The notes: generated from the letters alone by a model not told the origin. A stretch of 7,608 nt of DNA from Anaerolineae bacterium (GCA_003694975.1 RFJH01000108.1:1-7608), one strand, 5' to 3'. Counted from the stretch's first letter, positions 1 to 5,960 are shown. Program-made: numbers and translations.

Positions 1-55
1 CTGAAATCGCGCCAACCAGGACAAGGCTGACCAATACGTGGAAAAGTGTGCGCAT
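1..55 (-). CDS. Start of an exported protein (partial, runs off the left edge)
   Basis: Reading the minus strand from the ATG at 55-53 gives MRTLFHVLVSLVLVGAIS before the window ends. This is the beginning of a signal peptide or N-terminal membrane anchor: a basic residue at position 2 followed by a hydrophobic run. A GGAGG ribosome site (complement of 60-64) lies four bases upstream, and a TATAAT box follows further upstream, so start, ribosome site and promoter all agree. Only 18 codons are visible, so the function cannot be told. The gene is divergent from the tetR-like gene, with about 225 bases between the two starts. Confidence 0.6.
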   Translation of the reverse strand, partial: MRTLFHVLVSLVLVGAIS

Positions 56-98
56 AACCCCTCCATGAGACGAATGTAAAGCGGGTAAAATCACTCCC

Positions 99-127
99 AT
101 TATACAGCCTTTATCTATCAATTCACA
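99..127 (-). promoter_or_regulatory. Candidate sigma70-type promoter for the left-edge gene
   Basis: On the minus strand a consensus TATAAT lies at 104-99, with a weak -35 (TGTGAA, 127-122) at 17-base spacing. A TG lies directly before the -10. Transcription would start near 92, giving a leader of about 37 bases. The rest of 128-217 shows no feature beyond a run of seven C at 128-134 or so. Confidence 0.5.
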
Positions 128-217
128 CCCCCCCATTTTTCCCTACAGCCGGCCTACCAGACATCAAGGAAGCGTGGAGTGGGTGGAGGAACGATCTCGC
201 GAAAGTTTCTACAATAC

Positions 218-246
218 TTGACCTCTCCTGCCAACCAGGGTAAAAT
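218..246 (+). promoter_or_regulatory. Promoter of the tetR-SDR operon
   Basis: TTGACC (218-223) and TAAAAT (241-246) are separated by exactly 17 bases, a near-consensus housekeeping promoter. The start of transcription would be near 253 and the leader about 29 bases. The -10 box shares five bases with the left end of the 30-base palindrome, so a protein bound there would block RNA polymerase. Confidence 0.75.
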
Positions 247-271
247 CATACCGACCGGTCGGTATGATTTT
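242..271 (+). promoter_or_regulatory. Perfect 30-base palindromic operator, probably bound by the adjacent TetR-family protein
   Basis: The half AAAATCATACCGACC (242-256) is followed directly by its exact reverse complement (257-271), so all 15 pairs match. The centre is ACCGACCGGTCGGT. It covers the -10 box and transcription start of the tetR-like gene and ends just before its ribosome site. TetR-family dimers typically bind such dyads at their own promoters, so autorepression is the natural reading. If transcription starts near 253, most of the left arm is not transcribed, so this is a DNA site and not an RNA hairpin. Confidence 0.8.
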
Positions 272-281
272 GGAGAACAAC

Positions 282-875
282 ATGCAACAACGAAGCCTGG
301 AAACCCGCGCCCGTCTGCTGGAAGCAGCGCTCAAGTGCTTTGCCAAGGACGGCTACAACGCCGCCAGTGTGGACGCCATTTGCGCCGAAGCCGGTGTCAG
401 CAAAGGGGCCTTTTACCATCACTTCCCTTCCAAACAGGACCTCTTCCTGGCCCTCTTGCAGGGCTGGCTGACCACCATAGACGGCGGCCTGGACGCTGCC
501 CGGCACGGCAGCGTGCCGGAAACCCTGATCGAAATGACCGAAATGCTGCCCGCCATCCTGGCAGCCGCCGATGAGCGCTTGCTCATGTTCCTGGAATTCC
601 TGCTCCAGGCCAGCCGCGACGAAAAAGTCTGGCAGGCGACGATCGCCCCCTACCGTCGCTATCAGGACTACTTTGCCGCCCTGATCCGCGAAGGCATCGC
701 CGAAGGCTCGTTCGATGACGTGAACCCTCAGGTCGCGGCGCGCCTCCTCGTCTCTCTGGCGGTTGGGCTTCTCTTGCAAGGGTTGCTGGACCCCAACGGC
801 GCCGACTGGGAAGAAGTCGCCCGCGAGGGCATGAAAATCATCTTGAAAGGTTTGGCGAAACAAGACCATGCGTAA
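282..875 (+). CDS. TetR/AcrR-family transcriptional repressor
   Basis: This 197-residue protein has the usual TetR size and layout. The N-terminal DNA-binding domain includes a helix-turn-helix at about residues 29-48 (SVDAICAEAGVSKGAFYHHF) followed by PSKQDLF, the family signature. The C-terminal two thirds is a helical ligand-binding and dimerisation domain with no close family mark, so the ligand is unknown. I chose the ATG at 282 because GGAG (272-275) lies six bases upstream. The in-frame ATG at 264 lies inside the operator and has no ribosome site, but it cannot be excluded. The gene is co-transcribed with the dehydrogenase, which it overlaps by 8 bases. It probably represses both through the palindrome at 242-271 and lets go when a small molecule binds. 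Confidence 0.92.
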   Translation: MQQRSLETRARLLEAALKCFAKDGYNAASVDAICAEAGVSKGAFYHHFPSKQDLFLALLQGWLTTIDGGLDAARHGSVPETLIEMTEMLPAILAAADERLLMFLEFLLQASRDEKVWQATIAPYRRYQDYFAALIREGIAEGSFDDVNPQVAARLLVSLAVGLLLQGLLDPNGADWEEVAREGMKIILKGLAKQDHA

Positions 876-1890
876 CAAACGAGTGCTCGTGACCGGCGCG
901 ACCGGCCACATCGGCAACGTCCTGGTACGGAAATTACTCCAACGCGGCGCGCATGTGCGCGCCTTGATCCTCCCCGGCGAAGATACCATCTCCCTGGCAG
1001 ACCTCGATGTAGAGTTTGTCGAAGGGGACGTGCTGGACCTTCCCCGCCTGCTTGAAGTCTTCGAGGGAATGGAAATCGTCTATCACCTGGCAGGGGTGAT
1101 CTCGATCCTGCCGGGAGACGACCCCTTCGTCTGGCGCGTGAACGTGGAGGGGACGCGCAACGTTCTCGCCGCCGCGCGACGCGCGGGCGTGAAGCGCCTC
1201 GTCTATACCAGTTCTATCCACGCCCTGAAACGCGTTCCGCACGGGACGGTGATTGACGAATCCGTTCCCTTTGACCCGGACAACCCTTACGGCGTGTACG
1301 ACCGCTCGAAAGCGGTTGCCAGCCTTGAAGTCCTGCGGGCGGCGCAAGAGGGCCTGGACGCGGTCATCGTCTGTCCCACCGGCGTGATCGGGCCATACGA
1401 TTACCGCCGTTCTGAGATGGGGGAGGTCATCCGCGGCGCGCTGCGCAACACGCCACAACTCTACGTGAACGGCGCCTACGATTTCGTGGACGTGCGTGAC
1501 GTGGCCGAAGGGTTGATCCTGGCGGCTGAACGGGGGCGACGCGGCGAGAGTTACATCCTATCTGGACAGCGCATCTCGGTGCGCTATCTCCTGGAAACCG
1601 TGCGCGAGATCACCGGATTGCGTTTTCCCACCGTTCGCATCCCTACCTCCCTGGCGCGCTTCCTCACCCGTTTCACCCCCGCCTACTATCGTTGGACGGG
1701 GAAAACCCCGCGCTTCACACCCTATTCACTGGAAGTCCTGGAGAGCAACTCCCTCATCAGCCATGCCAAGGCCACCCGCGAACTGGGCTATCGCCCGCGC
1801 GCTCTCTTTGAGAGCCTGAGCGACACGGTGCGCTGGTTCCTGGAAGCGGGTCGCATGATTACCCATAGAGCCATCCCCTCTCCCCGCTGA
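868..1890 (+). CDS. Extended SDR family NAD(P)-dependent epimerase/dehydratase/reductase
   Basis: This 340-residue protein is of typical length for extended short-chain dehydrogenases (NAD-dependent epimerase and dihydroflavonol reductase group). The Rossmann fold opens with GATGHIG at residues 10-16, the GxxGxxG dinucleotide-binding motif. HLAG follows at 73-76, NVEGTRN at 92-98, and YTSS at 113-116 supplies the active-site serine region. The catalytic Tyr and Lys are Y144 and K148 in YDRSK. The C-terminal KATRELGYRPR (301-311) is typical of the dihydroflavonol reductase and 3-beta-hydroxysteroid dehydrogenase-like branch. No signal peptide or membrane segment is evident, so it should be cytosolic. 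The substrate cannot be told and could be a nucleotide sugar, sterol-like lipid or aromatic carbonyl. The start ATG lies within the end of the tetR-like gene, indicating translational coupling and shared regulation. Confidence 0.9.
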   Translation: MRNKRVLVTGATGHIGNVLVRKLLQRGAHVRALILPGEDTISLADLDVEFVEGDVLDLPRLLEVFEGMEIVYHLAGVISILPGDDPFVWRVNVEGTRNVLAAARRAGVKRLVYTSSIHALKRVPHGTVIDESVPFDPDNPYGVYDRSKAVASLEVLRAAQEGLDAVIVCPTGVIGPYDYRRSEMGEVIRGALRNTPQLYVNGAYDFVDVRDVAEGLILAAERGRRGESYILSGQRISVRYLLETVREITGLRFPTVRIPTSLARFLTRFTPAYYRWTGKTPRFTPYSLEVLESNSLISHAKATRELGYRPRALFESLSDTVRWFLEAGRMITHRAIPSPR

Positions 1891-1932
1891 AATTACAAGA
1901 ATTTTACGGTCACACAACCCACCCCTAACGCG

Positions 1933-1972
1933 ACGGCCTTATCATGAGAGCACATCCTCATGAGGAGGCCGT
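1933..1972 (+). promoter_or_regulatory. Stem-loop spanning the lipoprotein ribosome site (possible translational control or terminator)
   Basis: ACGGCCT (1933-1939) pairs with AGGCCGT (1966-1972), and TCATGAG (1942-1948) pairs with CTCATGA (1957-1963). A two-by-two internal loop separates the stems and the loop has 8 bases. The 3' side contains GAGGAGG (1962-1968), the ribosome site of the lipoprotein gene, so the fold would hide it. Only three T follow the stem, making it a poor intrinsic terminator. It could still end the tetR-SDR transcript, since no better terminator follows 1890. No convincing promoter was found in 1891-1977. Confidence 0.55.
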
Positions 1973-1977
1973 TTGCT

Positions 1978-2370
1978 ATGCGACGTCTGATTCCAACCCT
2001 GTTCCTCTTGTTGACCCTGACTGCCTGTGCGCGCCTGAAACGACGGGCATCTCCTCCTGCTCCAACCGTTCCATCCCCCCAGGCCGCTGCGGAACGCACG
2101 CCGACCCCGGCCATCGTCGCCTCGACCGAGACTCCATCTCAGCCCCCGGCATCTACTGCCCCCGTCCCAACGCCCGACTTCGCCTCGATGACATTTGCCG
2201 AGAAGAACGAACTCTTCCTGCAACTCCTCGCCGAACGGCAGGCTGCCGGCATGGACACCAGCGCAGCCGAGGAAGCCTACACTCGCTCGATGGAGGCCTC
2301 CTTCAGCGGGGATGCGTCACAGGCCGATCGGTACCTGGAAGAGGCTATTCTTCTCTTGTGGAACCCATAG
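1978..2370 (+). CDS. Small lipoprotein with Pro/Thr-rich linker
   Basis: This 130-residue protein starts with a lipoprotein signal peptide, MRRLIPTLFLLLTLTAC. The two arginines, hydrophobic core and lipobox LTAC (residues 14-17) predict lipidation of C17 and cleavage by signal peptidase II, encoded at 6522-7085. Roughly residues 24-68 are rich in Pro, Thr, Ala and Ser and look like a disordered wall or surface linker. The last 60 or so residues are predicted helical and acidic, with SAAEEAYTRSMEASFSGD followed by DRYLEEAILLL, a pattern reminiscent of a single TPR-like helical hairpin. I cannot name a family. The start at 1978 is preferred because GAGGAGG lies nine bases upstream. The in-frame ATG at 1960 has no ribosome site. 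The ribosome site sits in a possible hairpin. Confidence 0.8.
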   Translation: MRRLIPTLFLLLTLTACARLKRRASPPAPTVPSPQAAAERTPTPAIVASTETPSQPPASTAPVPTPDFASMTFAEKNELFLQLLAERQAAGMDTSAAEEAYTRSMEASFSGDASQADRYLEEAILLLWNP

Positions 2371-2415
2371 CGTGGAATCCATTCCGCAACCCGTAGTGCG
2401 GAATTCATTCCGCCG
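2364..2415 (+). repeat. 26-base tandem duplication forming a long imperfect hairpin
   Basis: Two adjacent 26-base units (2364-2389 and 2390-2415) match at 20 of 26 positions; four of the six differences are within the first 16 positions and all are transitions. Each unit contains the near-palindrome GGAATYCATTCCGC. As a result 2374-2387 can pair with 2398-2411 at 12 of 14 positions (two central mismatches, ten-base loop), with two more pairs outside. The lipoprotein stop codon TAG (2368-2370) lies in unit one, and unit two ends just before the ribosome site of the next gene. No T-run follows, so it is not a standard terminator. It may be a protein-binding dyad or an RNA processing element. 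Confidence 0.7.
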
Positions 2416-2436
2416 CACATGAAAGGAGTGTCCCCC

Positions 2437-2907
2437 ATGAAACACAAAACGTTTTTCCTGTTCAGCGTTGTGCTGGTGATGACCTTGCTCGGCGCCGCCC
2501 TCGCCCCGCAGACCGTCTATGCACGCTCCGGCGGCGGCAACGGTACGCTCACCGCCTCCGGGGACGGTCTGGCCGGCATTCGTGGCAACGGCACGGTGAC
2601 CGTTTCCGGCAACGGCATCTTATGGATCAAAGACCACGCCGGCGACGCTTCCATCCAGGTCAGCGGCAGCGGCGTGCGCCGTGAATTGCCCAACGGCTGG
2701 ATCCGCTACACCGGTTTCCAGGGGCAGGCTGTCGTCAGCGGGAGCGCGGTTACCGTGGCGCTTTCCGGTTATTCAATTGAACTTCAGGCAAGCGGCAGCG
2801 GCAAATTCGTCCTGCGCGGCAATGGCACGTACAGCGTGGAGAAAGACGGCGAGATCGTTGTCTCCGGCGTGTGGACGGAAGAGGCTCAGGTGCTCAACAT
2901 CCCGTAG
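2437..2907 (+). CDS. Secreted glycine-rich repeat protein, function unknown
   Basis: This 156-residue protein has a clear signal peptide: MKHK, a hydrophobic core at about residues 5-23, and a probable signal peptidase I site after VYA (27-29). There is no lipobox cysteine. The mature part is built of short Gly/Ser/Asn-rich beta-strand-like units. GNGT occurs at 34-37, 50-53 and 128-131, SGDG at 41-44, SGNG at 57-60, and SGSG at 76-79 and 119-122. The first two units are spaced exactly 16 residues apart. Alternating hydrophobic residues between the turns suggest a small beta-sandwich or beta-solenoid. I chose the ATG at 2437 because GGAG (2425-2428) lies eight bases upstream; an in-frame ATG at 2419 has none. 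It is probably co-transcribed with the lipoprotein gene 66 bases upstream. The function is unknown; a surface or matrix protein is a guess. Confidence 0.8.
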   Translation: MKHKTFFLFSVVLVMTLLGAALAPQTVYARSGGGNGTLTASGDGLAGIRGNGTVTVSGNGILWIKDHAGDASIQVSGSGVRRELPNGWIRYTGFQGQAVVSGSAVTVALSGYSIELQASGSGKFVLRGNGTYSVEKDGEIVVSGVWTEEAQVLNIP

Positions 2908-2947
2908 CGCCGAAACACTGCTCCAACTCGCCCAAAAGCACCCCGGC

Positions 2948-3310
2948 TCAATCTTCTACCAGCCAGTTCTTGGCCGCTTCGGGGTCGTCGAAGTACTTTA
3001 GCGGCTGACCGGTGAGGCGGGTTAGAAGGTCGGCCAGGGTGCGTTTGATTCCGGTCACGCCGAGGACGGCGGTTTTATAGACGTGGTCTTTCGTCATCGC
3101 GGAGGCGGCGTTCATCAGCGGCATCAGGTCGCTGGTAATGTGGGTGTCGCGAAAGTCCGCCAGGACGCGCACGGAATTCCTGGGTTGCTTGACTACCACA
3201 GCCTGCACTTCGGCCAGTTCCTGTTTGACGGCCTCGGAGTTATAGAGATGACCGGAGAAATCCTGATAAAAAATCTTCTTCCCCTTGTGCTCAATCCAAT
3301 GAGAGCGCAT
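2948..3310 (-). CDS. STAS/SEC14-like (SpoIIAA-like) single-domain protein
   Basis: This protein of about 120 residues resembles stand-alone STAS/SEC14-type domains of bacteria. It opens with SHWIEHKGKKIFYQDFSG, then an alternating pattern ending in SVRVLADFRDTHITSDLM, KTAVLGVTGIKRTLADLL and FDDPEAAKNWLVED. That order of strands and helices is usual for the family. It has no signal peptide or membrane segment, so it is cytosolic. STAS domains often act in partner switching or ligand sensing, but no kinase or phosphatase gene is nearby and I do not see the classical phosphorylated DSxG-type site. The start at 3310 is preferred because GAGGAGG on the minus strand lies seven bases upstream. The ATG at 3316, which overlaps the preceding stop as ATGA, would leave only one base. 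Either way, translation is coupled to the membrane protein upstream. Confidence 0.8.
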   Translation of the reverse strand: MRSHWIEHKGKKIFYQDFSGHLYNSEAVKQELAEVQAVVVKQPRNSVRVLADFRDTHITSDLMPLMNAASAMTKDHVYKTAVLGVTGIKRTLADLLTRLTGQPLKYFDDPEAAKNWLVED

Positions 3311-3312
3311 GT

Positions 3313-3762
3313 TCATGCCTCCTCGCCGTTACCACGGCGGCTCGTGCGATCGCTTTCGAAATAAAGCGCCAGGCCGGTCGCTATTGCGCCGAGGCCTTCC
3401 CACAATCCCACGCCGATAAAACGCGTGGGCGCGATCCCCGCCAGAACAACGGTGGTGAAGACCAGGAACGTCAGGCCGCGAAAGGGCACCGTCCAGCGAT
3501 AGAATGCCTTCAGGTCGTTCAGGGCAGCCAGAACATAATAAACCCCCATGTTGAACGATGCCATCGAGGCGGCGATGACGAAGACGATTGTGTAATCTCC
3601 GGCAGCCCGCTGAGCGCGGTCAACCACCTCGAAGCCAAGCATGGTGAGAGTCCACTCCGGCCTGAGCAAACCAGTCAGGCCGAGCAGAAAGGCCAGCACG
3701 CCGAAGACGAACATCGTCCAACCGGCGGCGTCATGAATCTGGAACTTGAACGCTTTTGGCAT
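3313..3762 (-). CDS. Small four-helix membrane protein, unknown function
   Basis: This 149-residue protein has about four hydrophobic segments, at residues 13-32, 58-80, 93-112 and 117-136. Basic and acidic residues sit between them, and the C-terminus is a charged tail (ESDRTSRRGNGEEA). No catalytic motif or transporter signature is visible and I do not recognise the family. The start ATG has a strong ribosome site, GAGGTGA, a few bases upstream on the minus strand. Its end abuts or overlaps the STAS-like gene, so the two proteins are probably made together, and the STAS-like protein may act at the membrane with it. The methyltransferase gene ends 36 bases upstream with no evident terminator, so read-through from that gene is likely. 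Confidence 0.75.
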   Translation of the reverse strand: MPKAFKFQIHDAAGWTMFVFGVLAFLLGLTGLLRPEWTLTMLGFEVVDRAQRAAGDYTIVFVIAASMASFNMGVYYVLAALNDLKAFYRWTVPFRGLTFLVFTTVVLAGIAPTRFIGVGLWEGLGAIATGLALYFESDRTSRRGNGEEA

Positions 3763-3798
3763 AGATCACCTCGATGCAATCAGAATTCCAGGTGCCCC

Positions 3799-4500
3799 TC
3801 ACACGACCTGGATGGCCACCTGGGTGCCATAGCGATTATACCCAATGTAGTTGAATGGTATTTGAGAACGCGCCACGAATTCGGTAAAGGCTTTATACTC
3901 TCCTTCTTTCCATCCCGGGTAATTAAAAAATTCATCAAAGAGGATCACCGTACCAGCCCCAATACGTTGTTCCATTGCATCAAAAACGGTTTTCGTTGAC
4001 GAGTAAAGGTCGCAATCGATATGCAAGAACAATGCCTTTTGGGGGTGTTTTTCCAGGAAATCAGGCAGTGTCTCCTCAAACCACCCTGGGATCAACACCA
4101 CATTTGATGCCACACGGGGCAAACGTCCCACCTTGAAGTGTCCTTTTGGCAGACCATCGCGCCAGTCTTCTGGCAATCCCTCAAACGAATCAAACCCGTA
4201 GACGGTCATCGTGGGAAGGAGGCGAGCAATGAAGTTGATGCTTTTCCCCGCGGCGACACCAAACTCGCAAACCAGACCTGTCTCCGATGTGGCTTTTGCT
4301 GTCTCCACAGCGAAACGCATCAGAGCATAGCGTCCGCCAAAGGACTGTACAAGAGGCATGTTCTGTTCCACGAAGATTCCCGTCTCCTCAAGCGCCTTGC
4401 GCTGACGCCAGCGTTCGATGTTACGACTGTCCTTGTAAAAGATGTCGTCCATTAAAGCGTTGAGCGAACGCTTCAAAAACTTCGCCATGGCTTTCCGCAT
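3799..4500 (-). CDS. Class I SAM-dependent methyltransferase, TylF/MycF (macrocin O-methyltransferase)-like
   Basis: This 233-residue protein fits the TylF/MycF/NovP family, which methylates sugar hydroxyls with S-adenosylmethionine and a divalent metal. The SAM-binding loop is EFGVAAGKS (79-87). FDSFEGLPEDW (103-113) is the second nucleotide-contact block, and HIDCDLYSST (160-169) and FDEFFNYPGW (188-197) hold acidic residues expected to bind metal and act in catalysis (D162, D164, D189, E190). No signal peptide is visible. The ATG at 4500 has GAGGAG six bases upstream on the minus strand. The natural substrate is unknown; a cell-surface glycan or lipid-linked sugar is plausible, but no glycosyltransferase is in view. 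Several 60-base rows are near 43-45 percent GC, against up to 75 percent in the SDR gene, which hints at acquisition from elsewhere. Confidence 0.88.
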   Translation of the reverse strand: MRKAMAKFLKRSLNALMDDIFYKDSRNIERWRQRKALEETGIFVEQNMPLVQSFGGRYALMRFAVETAKATSETGLVCEFGVAAGKSINFIARLLPTMTVYGFDSFEGLPEDWRDGLPKGHFKVGRLPRVASNVVLIPGWFEETLPDFLEKHPQKALFLHIDCDLYSSTKTVFDAMEQRIGAGTVILFDEFFNYPGWKEGEYKAFTEFVARSQIPFNYIGYNRYGTQVAIQVV

Positions 4501-4546
4501 ATTTCACTCCTCATTCCGCAACCTTGCAACGCCTTACTCCTGGCCC

Positions 4547-4575
4547 AGTATACAACGAACTCCTCGAAGAAATTC
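4547..4575 (-). promoter_or_regulatory. Possible promoter of the methyltransferase gene
   Basis: On the minus strand TATACT (4552-4547) is a good -10 box, with TG directly before it. The matching -35 at 17-base spacing is weak (GAATTT, 4575-4570). Transcription would begin near 4540, leaving a leader of about 40 bases. It lies in the 78-base gap after the LysE gene, so the methyltransferase group may have its own transcription as well as read-through. Confidence 0.35.
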
Positions 4576-4578
4576 ACC

Positions 4579-5196
4579 CTACAAAACAGTTACGCCACGC
4601 CATACCTGATACGCTCCGAACCCCGCCAGCGCGATGACCGAGGCTCCCAACATGGCCCGGCGGACACGCTCACCGGCCCGACCTGCTGCACCGAAGAGGA
4701 CAATGATGAGCGCGTTGACGCCGATCATGGCCGCGTAGAAGCCTGCCAGGAATCCCAGCCCGTTGAGCGGCCTCTCGCGCCATCCCTGGAGCAGTATTGG
4801 CCCCGTCACCAGACTCCAGAAGAGGTACGGCCCAGGGCTGAGGGCGTTGGTCAGCGCGGCGCGCCACAGGCTTCGCGTCCCGCCAGCGCTCGTTGCCGTA
4901 TCCGGCGAGACGTCCGCACGCCAACTGCGGTACGCCTCCCAGGCCAGGTAGAGCACGAACAGCCCGCCCGCCAGAGACAAAATCCCTTCAAACCAGGGGG
5001 GTACCTGGCTGATGACCAGCAGGACGAGTGCCACGATTGGCCCATCGCTGACCAGCGGCGCGAGGGCGGCGAGCAACGTCTGCCGCCAGCCGTCGCTTAA
5101 CGAGCGGGAGATCAGATATGCCTGAAAGGGACCCGGTTGAATAGCCGCCGCAAAACCAAGCGCCAGTCCTTGAGCCAGATACGTGAATGCAGACAT
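4579..5196 (-). CDS. LysE/RhtB-family amino-acid or metabolite exporter
   Basis: This protein of about 205 residues has the size and six-helix hydrophobic pattern of LysE/RhtB exporters, inner-membrane carriers that expel amino acids or related small metabolites. The family signature is near the N-terminus: GFAAAIQPGPFQAYLISRSL, followed by GWRQTLLAALAPLVSDGPI. The mid-protein block NALSPGPYLFW corresponds to the conserved NPK/NP-FW region. The substrate cannot be inferred. I prefer the ATG at 5196 because GGAG (complement of 5203-5206) lies six bases upstream; that GGAG sits inside the alternative start at 5208, which has no ribosome site of its own. The gene is divergent from the deoxynucleoside kinase gene and has a good promoter of its own. 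Confidence 0.88.
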   Translation of the reverse strand: MSAFTYLAQGLALGFAAAIQPGPFQAYLISRSLSDGWRQTLLAALAPLVSDGPIVALVLLVISQVPPWFEGILSLAGGLFVLYLAWEAYRSWRADVSPDTATSAGGTRSLWRAALTNALSPGPYLFWSLVTGPILLQGWRERPLNGLGFLAGFYAAMIGVNALIIVLFGAAGRAGERVRRAMLGASVIALAGFGAYQVWRGVTVL

Positions 5197-5225
5197 CGGT
5201 TTCTCCATTCTGCGAGGCTTGCCCC

Positions 5226-5254
5226 AATATACATGAATTTCACCCGCCTTGCAA
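5226..5254 (-). promoter_or_regulatory. Promoter of the LysE-family gene
   Basis: On the minus strand TTGCAA (5254-5249) and TATATT (5231-5226) are exactly 17 bases apart. Transcription would start near 5219, with a leader of about 23 bases. TTGCAA is self-complementary, so the same box faces the kinase gene too, but it is only 13 bases from the plus-strand TACAAT and cannot serve as its standard -35. Confidence 0.6.
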
Positions 5255-5264
5255 TGCCCTTTTC

Positions 5265-5273
5265 GGGTACAAT
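5265..5273 (+). promoter_or_regulatory. Candidate -10 region for the deoxynucleoside kinase gene
   Basis: GGGTACAAT contains the -10-like TACAAT (5268-5273), 42 bases before the kinase start. No good -35 is seen at 16-18 bases. The same nine bases occur before lspA at 6461-6469, which supports a real promoter element in this organism. Confidence 0.4.
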
Positions 5274-5315
5274 ACCTTTGTCCTCATCCTACGACCCAAC
5301 GTGGAGGTCTATCAC

Positions 5316-5960
5316 ATGGCAAAGCACCTTGTGCTGGTGGCGGGAAATATTGGCGCGGGCAAGACTTCGTTGACCGAGCGCATCGGCGAGCGCCTCGGCT
5401 GGTGGACGGGGTACGAATCGGTCGCCGATAACCCCTATCTACCCGATTTCTATGCCGATATGCGCACCTGGTCGTTTCATCTGCAAATCTACTTTCTCGG
5501 GCACCGCGCCGAGCAATACCTGGAAGCCGTCCGTGACCCGCGCCCGGCCATCCTCGACCGCAGTATCTACGAGGACGCCTACATCTTCGCCCGCGCTCTA
5601 CACCATATGGGCAACCTCTCCGAGCGCGATTACCTGGCCTATCGTCGCCTGTTCGACCTGGTGGTGGATAGTCTACCCTCGCCGGACCTGTTGATCTATC
5701 TCAAAGCACCGGTCGAGGTGCTCATGGAGCGCATTCGCCGTCGCGCCCGCAACATCGAAACCGGCATCACGCCGGAGTATCTCTCCTTGCTCGAATCCTT
5801 TTACGATGAATGGATCCAGGCCTTCGATATCTGCCCCGTGCTGACCATTCGCACCGATGACCTGGATTACGTCCATCAGCCCCAGGCGTTGGAAATCGTC
5901 ACTCAGCGTATCCTGGACAAGTTGAGCGGTAAAGAGGAAATGGATTTGCGCGGGCAATAG
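5316..5960 (+). CDS. Deoxynucleoside kinase (dGK/dAK/dCK-like)
   Basis: This 214-residue cytosolic enzyme belongs to the deoxynucleoside kinase family, which phosphorylates deoxynucleosides with a nucleoside triphosphate in the salvage pathway. The P-loop is GNIGAGKT (residues 10-17). E34 in YESVADNPYLPDFYAD (33-48) matches the conserved acidic residue and the substrate-side DNPYL element. The DRS motif is at 81-83, within ILDRSIYEDAYIFA. The arginine-rich lid is RIRRRARNIE (139-148). Base specificity cannot be read by eye. The reading frame is open upstream to 5187, but the ATG at 5316 is the start: it has GGAGG (5303-5307) eight bases upstream and places the P-loop at the usual distance from the N-terminus. 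A membrane protein gene follows after 36 bases. Confidence 0.92.
   Translation: MAKHLVLVAGNIGAGKTSLTERIGERLGWWTGYESVADNPYLPDFYADMRTWSFHLQIYFLGHRAEQYLEAVRDPRPAILDRSIYEDAYIFARALHHMGNLSERDYLAYRRLFDLVVDSLPSPDLLIYLKAPVEVLMERIRRRARNIETGITPEYLSLLESFYDEWIQAFDICPVLTIRTDDLDYVHQPQALEIVTQRILDKLSGKEEMDLRGQ

Noticed and set aside
246..989. 247-codon open frame on the minus strand opposite the tetR-like gene
   Set aside because: It is antisense to a well-supported TetR gene, has no ribosome site or recognisable domain, and reflects high third-position GC.
1891..1977. Separate promoter for the lipoprotein gene
   Set aside because: No -10/-35 pair with acceptable spacing was seen; transcription may come from upstream or from a non-consensus promoter.
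2908..2947. Bidirectional terminator in the convergent gap between the secreted protein and the STAS-like gene
   Set aside because: I looked for a stem followed by a T-run on either strand and found none.
5187..5315. N-terminal extension of the deoxynucleoside kinase from an ATG at 5187
   Set aside because: It would run through the LysE start and both promoter elements. The ATG at 5316 has a strong ribosome site and puts the P-loop at the normal place.
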